Notes: generated from the sequence alone by a model not told the origin. Numbered from the stretch's first letter, positions 1 to 11,884 are shown. The stretch: DNA of 64,000 nucleotides from Jaltomata sinuosa (GCA_003996215.1 QJPP01000028.1:372001-436000); one strand, 5' to 3'. A program made the numbers and translations.

Positions 1-120
1 AATGTTATACAAGAGTTTTCTTCTTTCAAGAAATCAATGAAACTTTAATATGTATATTGTTTGATATGTTATTTTTCGATTGAATCCGATTTTTACCATT
101 ATTTTTGTATTCGTAATAGT

Positions 121-300
121 GCAAAAAGAAGACCCGACTCCAAGTTGTTCAAGAATAGTGGAGTTGAGTTTCTCGACCCTTTGACTTAGGATTAGTCAGT
201 TCTATTTCTTGATGGGGTGGGGAGGGATATAACTCAGCAGTAGAGTGTCACCTTGACGTGGTGAAAGTCGTCAGTTCAAGCGTGATGAAGGGTATGATTT
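121..300 (+). other. Plastid DNA insertion (NUPT)
   Basis: The stretch reads as the plastid spacer upstream of trnV-GAC followed by the tRNA itself; the upstream block from about 137 to 215 matches my memory of that spacer closely. It sits in AT-rich nuclear spacer, so it is a nuclear copy of plastid DNA. Several substitutions relative to the plastid sequence suggest an old insertion. The exact ends are uncertain. Confidence 0.75.
223..294 (+). pseudogene. trnV-GAC: Decayed plastid-type tRNA-Val(GAC)
   Basis: The 72 bases have the order of plastid trnV-GAC: acceptor start AGGGATA, D-arm AACTCAGC, anticodon loop CTTGACG with anticodon GAC, and a T-arm AGTTCAAGC. The T-arm, anticodon-arm and acceptor end carry changes that break pairing (for example the 3' acceptor side reads GAAGGGTA). 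I infer a non-functional nuclear copy. Confidence 0.75.
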
Positions 301-464
301 CAATGTACATAGGTGCAATGGCAAATTCAGAATTTAACGGATGTGTGAGATTACGAATCTTAATTGAAAGATCAGTATCAAGTTTTGAAATAAGATGTAC
401 AAAAAAGTTTTACATTATTTTCCTTTATTTTGCAGATTACGGATTCGAACCGTGGAGTAATCAG

Positions 465-624
465 TAAAGTTGTTGTCATGTTACCAGAAGGCTGGTCACA
501 GGTTCGAGCCGTGGAAATATTCTCTTGCAGAAATGCAGGGTAAGACTGCATTAGATCCTTGTGGCTCGATCATTTTCTGAACCCTACGCATAGCAGAAGC
601 TTAGTGCTCCCAAATACCTTTTTT
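465..624 (+). mobile_element. Au-like SINE
   Basis: The element contains an internal promoter-like box GGTTCGAGCC (about 501-510), the block TTGCAGAAATGCAGGGTAAG and a 3' end reading GCATAGCAGAAGCTTAGTGC followed by a short T run. This order is typical of Au-type SINEs of Solanaceae. It is diverged from the consensus as I remember it. Confidence 0.6.
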
Positions 625-3600
625 CATGATATAAACTAGTAACATGGTTTGAAATTCTTAATTAATATTATTAATTGTCAAATTATATAAATCATAATTA
701 GCTATCATGGGATTATATTATTTTAAGATTAGGATGATCTGGAAATAATTAGTTATGGAGTCGTGTCACGGGCACCTATGTAGGCCATAAGGGGGAAATT
801 AAAACAATGGAACTATTCAATGTTCTCTCTTTTTCTTTATATTAAATTAACTTAATAAATAATTTAGTGATGTAGTTGTCATTTAATTAATAAAATATGT
901 TAATCTCAATGATTGTTTTGATAGTTAGCTTAGTAAATAATTCCCTTCTTACCTTTTATATAAAGCAATTACTCTCTCCGGACCATTTTATTTGTCACAT
1001 TTTCGATTTACATGCCCTTTCAAAAAAATATTAACTAGAGTGTAATTTTAATAAACTATTATTATTTATTACTCCTCGATATTAATACTTTTCATTACTG
1101 GTGGGAGATGGTAGGTACCCGTGAAATTAGTCGTTGTGTGCAGAAACTGGCCCGGACACTATGGTCAACAAATATTTCTTTTTAATACTTTTCTCTTTTG
1201 CACTATATTTATATCTCTCCGTACTTACACCTAAGGGTAAAGATGTAATAAAGACTAATTATACCTTGATTTTTTCAAAATGATAACTATTTTGGATCAT
1301 ATAATTTTAGTAATGACGATAAATAAAGTGATTCGGATGGAATAATTATACCAAAAATAAGTGAATTAATTTAATTTTTAGCAATCATAGTGTCATTAAT
1401 AACCATGTGTAATGTTGGTCAAAGTGATAACTGGCTGCAGGGTTCCTTTTGGCCAAAGAGTTCTATCTATGATTATAGAGAATCTTAATAAATGGCTATA
1501 TGTTAAAGATTTTATAAGTAATTCAATTATTTGTTAATATATTATCAGTATTTAGAACTTAAACTCCTTAGATATATCCTGAGGGCTTATATGGTATGAG
1601 CGACAAGAAATAATAATCTTAAGATAAGATGTATGATTCAATTATTATGCGTTTGATTAAAAGTATATTTAGTGCCGAGATTATGTATCCTACCGTTTAC
1701 ATTATAATGATCCCTTAGGATATCACAATTCATGGATAACTTTGTTTATTTCATCCACGTATCAAACGATCCCTAAGAGTTTAAATCTTGTATCTTAATA
1801 TGTGTACAAAATATTGACACAATAAAGATATTTTAAAAGTTAATTTCCGATAACTCTATTTAATAACCTAGTATAATAAAAACAACATTAGTTGTGTAAT
1901 TTTTTTTGGAAAAATGACATAAATAATCACCCATCCCAAAAGATAGCCGGTATATATTATACACATAATATATGTATATATTGGCTAGCAGATATAAATA
2001 TTTTAATTTGGTCGAGCGGTCAGATATATTACTACCCTAAAAAGCTTACTTTAATTATTAGTATATATAACTTAAATTTGTTTCTTAAAGATGTTGACAA
2101 ATTCCTTCTTATTTCTAATGTAAATCGATTAGTTATTTAACAAAGAGATTAATTTATCTATAGCTAGCAATCATATTGTCATTCATAACCATGTGTCATG
2201 TTACTCAAAGTGAGAACTTGCTTCTATGTCTTGTTTTGGGTTGCTTTAAGTTTTTGCAAAAAAAAAAGTGTTATATATTATTATAGACATCTACTAAAAA
2301 GGCTATATTTAAATCTGTTAATCACATTGAAGTGGGGTTCCCTATATAAAGTGGTGAAGTCAAGATTTTTAGGAAGGATTTCAAAATATGAAGAAGTCGA
2401 AGGAGGTTCAACATCTACTATATATACATAAAAAATAATTTTAATCATATAAAAATAGTATAATTTTCTACCGAAAAGGGTTCGGATGAACCCCTCATTA
2501 CAACCTAGCCCCCTGCCTATATTGGTAAACATATTGTTGCATATTAAAATTGCAGTGAAAAAATCGCATTCATTTCACTATATTTTGTTGATAGTCAGAA
2601 GTGACATGTAATATATATAGTTACAAATAAAATTAAATTAAATCATAGATATCGTAATTGAAAAATAACTACCATCATAAAGTTGCAAATAATGTCATAG
2701 AGTACTTTCAAAGGTATAATGTTCTGAAATTTCAAATTACATAAAAAAAATTATTTTTCAAAAATAAGATCGAAAGTAACCAATAAACGCTCTTTCTATG
2801 TTTAGTTACTCGAAAATGCCTATGTCTTATATACATGGGGAGCCAGGTGACAGCAAGGGAGTTCATCCAAATCCTTTTTGATGGAAATATATATATATAC
2901 ATATATATATATAAGGTTAATTTTTTTTTTATGTATATAATATATATCATAAGATATCAAATATTATTTTTTCGTGTATTTACTTATTCATATATATATT
3001 CTGAATTTCTTAGTGAAAATTCTTCGGCAAGTTATGTATGAACTTTCGATCTTGTATATATGTCATGCTTGAATTGATGGTACTTCAAACTTTATAGCTT
3101 TATCTCTTTTATTTTTTTTATATCTTTATCTCTTAATTAAAAAAAAAGTCTATTATAAAGTATATATGGAGTAGAAAAAAATGCAAAATAATTGAAGATG
3201 GGGACAAAAACGGTGCTACCCACATTTCCAATCTTGAAAATAATAATTGAGCCGTACACTAATACATGCATGTATGTATACTTCCAAAATTAGGTCCACG
3301 TTACAACCAAATAATAATTATAATAATATTTATTATCAATAATAAAATAATTATTACAGAAATGACAAAAATAGCTGTCAAAATACCAATTAACAAAATA
3401 ATATGTCTCAGATTTCACATGATTCCCCCTCTTCTTCCTCCCCATCCTCTCTTGTGCTTGATTCCATCGAAATTCTGCTTCGAAATACTTTATTTAAATC
3501 GAGGGTCTATTGAAAACAACATCTTTATTTTTACGACATAAAAGTGAGGTTTGGATACATATTATTTTTTCTAAATTTTACTTGTGAAATTACACTGAAT

Positions 3601-6079
3601 ATATTGTTATTGTTATTGTTATTGTGAACTGAGAAGGAGAAATTGTGAATAGCTGAGCCGATGACCTATTGAAAACAATTTTCCTACCTCATAAAAATAG
3701 AAGTAGGGTCTGTTTGTGCTCCACCGTCTCAAATTTCACTTATGAAACTATAAATGAATTTGTTATTATTGATAATTATGATGTTTCCGAACCTGATATA
3801 TCACTTAAAAAGAATCGATTAATTTGTTTGTGAAAAAGTCTTTGATAATGCTTAGTTGATTCATGATTTATATTTTATTGTTCATTTGGTTCGAAAAATC
3901 TATTGATCAATCTCAATTTTTTTTTCTCTTGATTCTTTTACGATTGAGATATTTACTTGATTTAAGATATTTCTAAAAAAATTCTAACACAAAGAGCAAA
4001 TAGTCAATTTCGAATTTTTTATTATTATCAAACTTATATCTATATGTGCGCAGGGACATATTATTGTGTCTGTGATTTTCTTTTAGATAATTACACTTTT
4101 GGTCGTCAAATCATCGATAAGTTTTAATTTTGATCCTTATAATATTTAGTTAAGCATATTTAATCTATAATTAACTAAAATATGTATTTTTGATCTTTTT
4201 ATGTAAGAAATATATGATATTTTGACTATTTTTAGAACAATATTTTCCTTAAATATGGAGTGATGGTACAAACTTAGCATAACACATTGATAATTGAATA
4301 ATTAATTAGCACTTAATAATTTGTTAAATTTGTCGAGATACATAGATATAGGGATCCAAAATGCACATATATCAATTAATTGAAAGTTGCATATGCATTT
4401 AACCTCAAAAATCACAAGGATCAAAATTATAATTTGCCAATATTTGAGGGATTAAAAGTGCTAATTTCGCGTCTTCTTCTTCTTTTTCATTTTTTTGGCT
4501 AGAAGTTTATTCCAAATTTCATCGGTTTCGGACTCAAGTGTCTGTTCATCCATCTTCATTCCAAACAAAGGCGAACATTTTAATTCATTGAGCGACTGTA
4601 ACTACTAATTAAAACTTTTTTGGTTCTTAGAAGTTAGAATTAACCTCAATACATAAATTTACATATTGTGTCAAGGTTCTTGCTACTATCTTTTCATGTA
4701 TATTATATGTATATTATACAAAAGCAATATATTTATTGATTATTTTATAAATTAGATCACTTAAAGATATTCGACTGTAATTATCTCTTAAAAAAATGTA
4801 ACAAGTATTGTTTAAGAAGTATAATTATATATGTTTATTGATTCCAACAACTTTGGCATTGAGAATATAGTATATATTGTTAATATAATAAACAAAAGAA
4901 GAATATATATGTTGGGATCAAAAAGATTTGGTAAGCCTGAGTTCATGGCCTTGAGCCACAATTCACAACTCACCACACAATTCCCAAGGAAATAAGAACT
5001 TGGATTGACTTCTCTCAATATGCATGCATGGTGGATATGATCTCTAGATTGAAGAAGCTAGTAGTATTATTCTATATGTATATTGCAATCTTGACACTTG
5101 TATCATATCTTTCATGGGAGATTGTTCGAATGACGAAGTCAGAAATTTTAATAAAGAGATTCAAAAATAAGTATATATAAAAAATATCGTCAGACAAGTA
5201 AGGTTTGCTCTAGTGGTTGAACATAGATCTCCATAACCAGGGGCGAATTTACCTATAAAAAATGGGTCACGTGAATCTGTGGTTTTTCCGTAAAATTAGA
5301 TATTTTATGTATATTTTCTAAAATTGGTATAATGTTACATGTTGACACCCATGATATAAGAAAACTAAATGGTTGGTTAAAGGTACTTAAATTATTTACT
5401 TTGACGATTAGGGTTCAATTCTTACTAAATAAATGTTTTTTTTAGTGGTGTACTCTTATTCTAGAAATCCTAAAATCGTCGTCCATAATCAATCGGTTGG
5501 TTGACTGCTTGAGTGGAGGATACGTAGAAGCACTATTGATCCTCTTAATAGAGTGGAATGAATATATATATGTATGTCACGGTTGAGAACTATTTTTGTT
5601 TCATCAAAGTTATTGACTCTATATACTTCATATGTTCGATTTTTTGGGATATTTTTTATTTTTCGAGATTTAAATAATCCGAATTTTTCATTAACACTTT
5701 AAAATGAATTTCTTTCTATTCTATTGATATGAGAAGATTTACAAATTATAGTATATTTCAATTAGTTTTTGAATATCTAACTTCTAATTTTAAAATATTG
5801 AATTGACCTAATATAAATTTAATTTTGCTTTAAAGATTAGTTAGATTAACTCTCGATAAGCCAAAAGTATCACATAAATCGGGACAAAACGAGTTCCACC
5901 CTAAGTGCTTGACCAAACATGCACTACAATAGTATTACTTTGACTATGTATTTTATAATTGGTAGTAGAAGAGAATATTAGAATAATTATTAGTATTAGT
6001 TCAGTTGATAAATAAATAAAACATCACTTTAAAGTTTAAAACTTTAGTTAAATGAATTTGTGAAAGTAGTATGATTTAA
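625..6079. other. AT-rich intergenic spacer with repeat debris
   Basis: No gene is supportable here. Visible debris includes a MITE-like stretch around 1590-1780 ending in CAAACGATCCCTAAGAG, a fragment of the GCGGAGCC-type foldback element at 2345-2500 and 2835-2885, SINE/RTE tails at 3499-3775, a related foldback fragment around 5235-5390, and TA dinucleotide runs near 2890-2910. Short open frames are AT-driven and show no family features. Confidence 0.6.
3499..3775 (+). mobile_element. Two TS-SINE/RTE-LINE 3' tails in tandem
   Basis: Both copies follow the order 'GGGTCTAT.GAAAACAA', a pyrimidine-rich stretch, 'TTACACTGAATATATTGTTATTG', then a short repetitive end. The first runs about 3499-3622 and the second, more decayed, about 3654-3775. 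This tail is shared by Solanaceae TS SINEs and RTE-type LINEs, so the parent element cannot be told from the tail alone. Confidence 0.55.
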
Positions 6080-6084
6080 TTGTA

Positions 6085-6350
6085 TTTGTAGAATTTAGAA
6101 ATGGGGCATTATTATGGACATCCCAAAAGAGAAGATTGTGGTACAAATCGGGACAAAATGAGTACTAAAATAGTCATATTAGTGTAGTCTATATCTATGT
6201 TACTCGGACTCTCCAAAAATGCATCAACACCAATATCAAGTTCGACATGCACCCGTCGACATGTTTAGAGAGTTGCTGCACCATAAAAACTGAAGACTCT
6301 CTTTCAGGATCCGAGGTTGCAAGTATTAATTCTCCCACAACTTCTAATTT
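6085..6350 (-). pseudogene. Decayed copy of the CHX gene 3' end and downstream DNA
   Basis: The block 6270-6350 aligns by eye with the last coding part of the CHX gene at about 7340-7420 (shared runs such as TGCTGCAC, AAAACTGAAG, GAGG.TGCAAG, CACAAC.CCTAATT). The block 6100-6200 aligns with 6830-6925 (shared TTATGGACATCCCAAAAG and TTGTGGTACAAAT.GGGACAAAA). The order of parts is the same in both places, so this is a diverged direct duplicate of the gene's 3' end plus flank, about 0.7-1.1 kb away. It has no open frame. Confidence 0.65.
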
Positions 6351-6814
6351 CATGAAGTTTGAACTGATAATGATTTGAATTTTATGAATCGTTTAATTAT
6401 GAAGTTTGAAACTCCAGCATATTTTCACATTTAGATTGTGAAAGTTTGAATTCCACGAATCATTGATAGAGTTTCAACTTATTAAGGTTTGAACCCCATG
6501 AATCATTCGTGGAGTTTGAAAATCTAACAAATTTTCGAATTCCAATACATTGTGTTCGAGTTCCACTTGTCAAAACTTCAAATAGTTGTACTTTCAGTGT
6601 TCTAATTATGTATATTTTTGTCTAGATGTTATTTTCGTCTTAAGAAGTGATTATTTCTCAATTACATTTCAAATGGTGGCTAAAATATTAACAAGCAGTC
6701 CAAAAATTAGTCATCCGAGCTAATGTTTATGAATTTATGGATACATTCGAACCCATTAACTTTGGCTCGAATCCTGCATATGTGTTTAAAGATCCACTAA
6801 ATAAGAACAAAAAA

Positions 6815-7270
6815 TAGTGTTAGTAGAATTGGAGCATTTTATGGACATCCCAAAAGGGGAAATTGTGGTACAAATTGGGACAAAAGGAGTATTAAAACAA
6901 GTCATATTGGCATAGTCTATACTCTATACCTACATACATGTTTGCTCGGACTCTTCAAAAATGTTACATCAGCCATGTCAGATGGACTCTCCAAGGGTCC
7001 GACACGCACTGTCGACATTTTTAGAGTCATATTGGCATAGTCTATACCTATGTATATGTTTGCTCATACTCTCCAAAAATGTTACAACAGCCATGTCAAT
7101 GGACTCGCCAAGGGCCATACACGCAGCGTCGACATTTTTGAGAGTCCAACCAACATAGATCTATACAACTATAAGTTAATCCTTCTCAAATGTGAAGACA
7201 CATGACTTCAGTATCCGACACGCACTAGTCGACATTTTTGAAGAGTCCAAGCAGCATATAGGTCTATACA
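6815..7270. repeat. Tandem foldback-repeat copies downstream of CHX
   Basis: Three variant copies of a Solanaceae foldback repeat lie here: about 6948-7030, 7055-7150 and 7208-7258. They share GCTC.GACTC..CAAAAATGTTAC, a middle GGACTC.CCAAGGG and an end GTCGACATTTTT.GAGTCC. They also share CATATTGGCATAGTCTATAC between copies. A related copy sits at 6205-6270 in the upstream duplicate. The 3' untranslated part of the CHX transcript probably runs into this block. Confidence 0.6.
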
Positions 7271-7277
7271 AGTATAA

Positions 7278-10200
7278 TTAGTTGATCCTTCTCAAATGTG
7301 TAGACTCTTCAGGATCATGTAGTCCCCATAATCTTGTTTGTTGCTGCACAACTAAAACTGAAGTCTCACTTTCAAAATCTGAGGCTGCAAGAACTCCTCC
7401 TACAACACCTAATTCACCATCCTCATTGTTCCTCTTTGTCAATTGTAACAAAATTGACGATTCTACGTGACGTCTACCAACGATAACAAGATCGTAAAAA
7501 CGTCCCAACGATTTAATAACTTCTAACACGTCCGCGCCCCTTCTCACCTCTGCTTCTTGATAAGAAACTTGTTCCGAATGAAGGAATTGGAGATTGAATT
7601 CATTCAAGATTTGAGAATCAAGAACCTTACTTCTCTCCGATCCACCAACTACATTTTCTGATGCATTGCCTGATCTCGTGAAATGTATGAGTGTCATTTT
7701 TACACTAGGATGTCCGGACATTCTCTCTGCATATGACAAAGCTTCGCGATCATCTGCTCCACCAAAAAACAGTACCACGACTCGATATAATGATGGTACT
7801 GTGATGGCATAACGAGATTTCTTCGTGTTCCCTCGATCAATAAGTATCCCGACTGAACAAGGAGCTTTCTCAAGTACATTCTTGTTTAGATGTCTATATG
7901 CATAGGATGTTTCGATTCTTTTCTCGAAAATCCAATGCTTGTGAAAAGGAACAATGATAAGGGTTGTTCTCTTTTCTAAAGCAAGGGAACAAACATCATT
8001 GTGCATTGTTGCATATGGTGAGACTCCTTTGTAGCATTGTACCATGATCAGGTCACTGTTTTGTTGCTCAAATTTTTCGAAAGCATTGAAGATTCTTTCG
8101 GATTGTGTTGGATTCAACGATGGCTTGTCACGTTTACGATGTGCTATGAGCACCGAGGAGGCACGACCCGTTAGCTTAGTAAGATGAAGAACTACTAAAC
8201 TAATGCAACTTTCTTTTGTTGGATTCGAGACTTGTAGTAAGCTGATGACTGCGCGAACATTCTCTTGGCTGTGTATGCAAGAGAGTATACGAAATTCCTC
8301 GTTGTCTCTGCTATGCATTATTGTCCTCCTCTTGTAGGCAATGTATCTACTTGAAGGATCATATAGAACTTTTACAAGTGGTGATACAACTCCTGTTATA
8401 ACAACCACTGATATTAACATGATTGTATAGTTTTCTTCAGACATGTCCTGCATCACAAATACATTAATGAGAAGGCCAAATACATTGACGGTTGTGTGTC
8501 AGATCCTCTAAAAGCAGTGCATTATTGGAGGATCTGACAAGGGTGCGGCAACTTTTTTGGAGAATTCGAGCAACATAGATTCTATCAACATTACTATCTC
8601 AAAAAAAGAGTATAGGGGCTTACTTTCTTCTTTTTGAAGTCATTCAAGAAAGCAAGTTTCATAATGAGAAAGGCCATTTCTATCCTATATTGCTCGGACT
8701 CTTCAAAAATGTTGTCAGGTGTGTGTCAGATCCTCCAAAAGCAGTGCATTATTGGAGGATCTGACAAGGGTGCGGCAACTTTTTTGGAGAATCCGAGCAA
8801 CATAGATTCTATTCAACATTACTATCTCAAAAAAAGAGAGTAAAGAGGCTTACTTTGTTCTTTTTGAAGTCATTCAAGAAAGCAAGTTCCATAATGCCTT
8901 TGGAGTTCATGATCAAAGCAAGAGAGAAGGCGTCGCGTAGTGGCACTCTCCATAAAAGAAGGGGCAATATCGTTCCCATCATCTTTCCGATAAAAGCAAC
9001 TAACACGACCAACTGCAGCACTCCTAAATTTTTCAGCCTCACTATCGAGAAAACGTTCATTTGCAATCCACAAATGGTGAAAAACGGGGGCATAAGCAAC
9101 ACGGACACAAAGCAATCGAGTCTTTCAACTAATGCAGCACCTAATGGCGGTCCATCTGGTATCACCAATCCGAAAAGAAAACAGGCCACGATAGAACCAA
9201 GGCCGATAACTTCACCAGTGAAACCACACCACAATAGTAGAACAAGGACAATGAAAACGTAAACATTTTTCATAGGTTTCCCCTCTGGTGTTTGTCTGAT
9301 TGCCCACAAGATTGCTGGACGGATTCCAAACGCGATAACAACGATATAAAGACCAATAGACACTAATGATCCCAGAGTTACTCTCACTGATTTTGCCTTA
9401 GCTAACTCTAAAGCATACTTTAGACTTAAAATAGTCCAGTGGCAAATATCACATATAATGGAAGACGAAGAAGCTAATCGTCCCATCTCCGAGTTAAGAA
9501 TCTTCAGCTCATCAAGGAAACAAGCAATGCCAGGGTAAGCTGTCATAGATTGAAGAATCACGACCCTCGAAAGCAGAGTGGTGAGTTCTTGATCCAAAGA
9601 TAGAAACTTTTCGAGAAGAAACACCGTAAAGCTGGCTAGTCCAAAAGGAACAAAGAAACCCAAAATTCCTACAGCTAAAGCTTTTCTACTAGATTTTAGA
9701 GCTATACTGAGATCTATCTTAACTCCAATCTGGAAAATGAAAAGCATGAAACCGAAAACGGATACTGTATCCAGTACTGATCTGCCTTTAGAAGGAAAAA
9801 CTTTGGATGAAAGTTCTCCATTTTTACCAATGACCGATGGACCGAGTATCACACCACCCTGATCAAACACAAGTTAGTAAACAAAATTGATCAATTTACT
9901 TCAAATAACTACATATTTAGGATTTCTTGATAAGAAAATGATGCAACTAAAGATAGCCATCACTAATATATAGCATTGTGTTAAGTACTTGTAAAAGTTG
10001 TATGTTTAAAGTGCACATGTACATGGAATAGGTTCCTTTTGTTGTATTTCTTCTCTTGCTAATATCAGAAACAACCAAAAATTTCATTAATCTTTAATAC
10101 TCGAAAATTTCATCAAAAATACTATTCATCACTCACCAACCAAACACCATAAAACACTACTAAGAAAACAAGAATTAGCGACAAACAAATTTTTTAGAGA

Positions 10201-11214
10201 GACGGTTTCCGATAGACCGTCAGCTCAAGTAACACATATCAAAAATCAATTATCCTTAATCTTTAGTACTCGAAAATTTCATCAAAAGACTACTCATCAC
10301 TCACCAACCAAACACCAGAAAGCAACAACAATAACAACATAGTAAGCGTAATCCCACAAATGGGGTCTAGGGAGGGTAGTGTGCACGCGAACCTTACCCC
10401 TACCTTGGCAGATAGAGAGGTTGTTTCCGTCTTTCCGATAGACCCTTCAGCTCAAGTAAAAGCAGTTAGAAAAACGAAAAGAATCAAACACCAGAAAACA
10501 CTACTAAAAGAACAAGAATTAGCGACAACAAATTTTGTAGCGAGGCAGTTAAGGATAGACCCTCAGCTCAAGTAACACATATCAAAAATGAATTATCATT
10601 AGTCTTTAATGCTCAAAAATTCATCAAAGTACTATTCATCACTCACCAACGAGACACTAGAAAACACTACTACAAAAACAAGAATTAGCAACAAACAAAT
10701 TTTGTAGCGAGGCAGTCAAAGACAGACCCTCAGCTCAAGTAACACATATCAAAAATCATTTATCATTAGTCTTTAATACTCAAAAATTTCATCAAAATAC
10801 TATTCATCACTCACCAACTAGACACCAGAAAACACTACTAAAAGAGTAAGAATTCGCGACAGACAAATTTTGTAGCTAAACAGTAAATCTATCGCTAATT
10901 CTAGTTAGCCACAGATTAGTAAAAAGTTATTAAAAGAATGTGTTAGCTACGAGCAATATAACAACAAATTAGCGACGAAATTCGTAGCTAATCCCAGTGG
11001 TACTCACAAGAATTTGTGAAACAATGAGGGGTTGTCCAAGAGGCTTGAGAAGTGATTGGATAACGCGAGTGAAAACAGAGATGAGAGAGAGCTGCAATAA
11101 CAGAGAAGGAACAGAGTAATCAAGTGGATCGTCTCCGGTCCATAAACCTTTCGAATTGATCTGATTGAATGAAGTGCAAACTATATTGGCTCTCAATGCC
11201 TGTGCATTGCTCAT
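7278..11214 (-). CDS. Cation/H+ exchanger, CHX family (CPA2), 3 exons
   Basis: Exons are 11008-11214 (69 codons), 8854-9858 (335 codons) and 7278-8447 (389 codons plus stop), giving about 793 residues, the usual CHX length. The donor GTGAGT at 11007, acceptor CAG before 9858, donor GTAAGC at 8853 and acceptor GCAG before 8447 all keep the frame. The N-terminus carries the family block SKGLWTGDDPLDYS, then GGVILGPS at 70-77 across the first junction. Membrane helices fill exon 2, with CDICHW and MNSKGIMEL (386-394) as in other CHX antiporters. Exon 3 starts with the last helix and continues as a long cytosolic regulatory tail with USP-like folds. Plant CHX proteins exchange K+ or other monovalent cations for H+ at endomembranes or plasma membrane. 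The subgroup is not resolved (CHX15-like by general order). No break is seen. Confidence 0.9.
8459..8890 (-). repeat. Tandem duplication across CHX exon 2 end and intron 2
   Basis: The last part of exon 2 with its donor (8848-8890) and the adjoining intron DNA is repeated at about 8459-8665. The duplicate contains an exon-end copy at 8624-8665 with the same donor GTAAGC at 8618-8623, followed by a second copy of the foldback element that has lost its left end (8490-8580). Spacing is about 227-230 bases. The intron is therefore almost entirely duplicated material. Confidence 0.75.
8689..8803. mobile_element. Foldback MITE-like element
   Basis: The element begins TATTGCTCGGACTCTTCAAA and ends with its near inverted complement (TTTTGGAGAATCCGAGCAACATA). 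Inside it is a second perfect inverted pair, CAGATCCTCCA and TGGAGGATCTG, around 8727-8763. The whole unit could fold into a long hairpin. Related copies lie at 8490-8580, 6205-6270, 6948-7258 and 49455-49575. No open frame; non-autonomous. Confidence 0.65.
10085..10915. repeat. Tandem array in CHX intron 1
   Basis: About four units of roughly 167-177 bases begin near 10087, 10254, 10588 and 10765. Each has TCTTTAATACTCGAAAATTT, TTCATCACTCACCAAC, ACACCAGAAAACACTACTA, AGAATTAGCGACAAACAAAT and CCCTCAGCTCAAGTAACACA in that order. The second unit is enlarged by a SINE tail. Units combine a CACTA-like MITE terminus with a SINE/RTE tail end, so the array probably arose by amplifying a nested insertion. 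Confidence 0.75.
10330..10455 (-). mobile_element. TS-SINE/RTE 3' tail, reverse orientation
   Basis: Read on the minus strand the stretch gives GGGTCTATCGGAAA, CCTCTCTATCTGCCAAGG, GTAAGGTTCGCGTGCACACT, CCCTCCCTAGACCCCATTTG, then a TTG-rich end. This is the best preserved copy of this tail in the window. It sits inside the intron 1 array. Confidence 0.7.
10850..11000. mobile_element. CACTA-like MITE at the CHX intron 1 donor
   Basis: The stretch alternates AGCGACAAAT..., TAGCTAAACAGTAAATC..., ATTAGCGACGAAATTCGTAGCTAA and ends at CCAGTGGTA, next to the donor at 11007. The motifs repeat in inverted order, as in the AGCGAC/GTAGCTA family that also fills LBD15 intron 1 (21835-21985) and lies at 63085-63320. 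Confidence 0.55.
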
Positions 11215-11884
11215 GATTGAAAAATGTTGATCTTAATGTTGCATTATATTGATGATCATCATTATTGTAAATGAAGAAATTTGTTGTTTCATTTTGTTAA
11301 AGATACAAAGAAATGCAGGAAAAAATGGAGAGAGAATTAGAGTCCCATGTCTCAGAGGATGGAAAAGATGAATGGACCAGCATGAGAAGTGGAGCTTTTG
11401 TATGAAAATGAGAATGAAAAACATTGATATATCTTGTATAAAGTGATAGTGGAAATAATGGTTATACTATTAAGTGATTTTATTTTTTTTGAGATTTAAT
11501 CACTTCATGAAATTTAAATACATTTGAATCATTCATATGTTAAGCGAAGTCGTAATATTATTAAGAGGTTATTCCGTCAAAGATTTTTTTGAAAGTACAC
11601 TTGCATAGTTGCATGCAACCATTTAGGGGTGGGGTTATTGATGTGAGGTGGATCCAGAGAAAAAGGGTAGTTCTAGTTAAAATCCAATATGTTGATTAGC
11701 TTTCGACTAAAGCTTATGATCCTTCTCTTAACGGTATAACGAAATTAATAAACGAGCTCTCTCTCAAGCCATACATACGACTTTCATCTTCGAACAAGAC
11801 GTAACATGATTGTATTTAACAGAGGAATCAATATTGAAAAAATGTATACAAAGAATCAAAGAATCAAAGTTACAATTTCACTAA
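11215..11884. other. CHX upstream region and spacer
   Basis: This is the region upstream of the CHX start codon and beyond the methyltransferase-like gene's stop codon, since both genes are on the minus strand. It holds no convincing gene. A weak TATA-like TTATACAAG (minus) lies near 11435; I cannot define a promoter. Confidence 0.4.

Noticed and set aside
4812..5018. 68-residue minus-strand frame
   Set aside because: A few protein-like residues (NCVVSCELWLKAMNSGLPN) but no family match, upstream promoter or exon partner.
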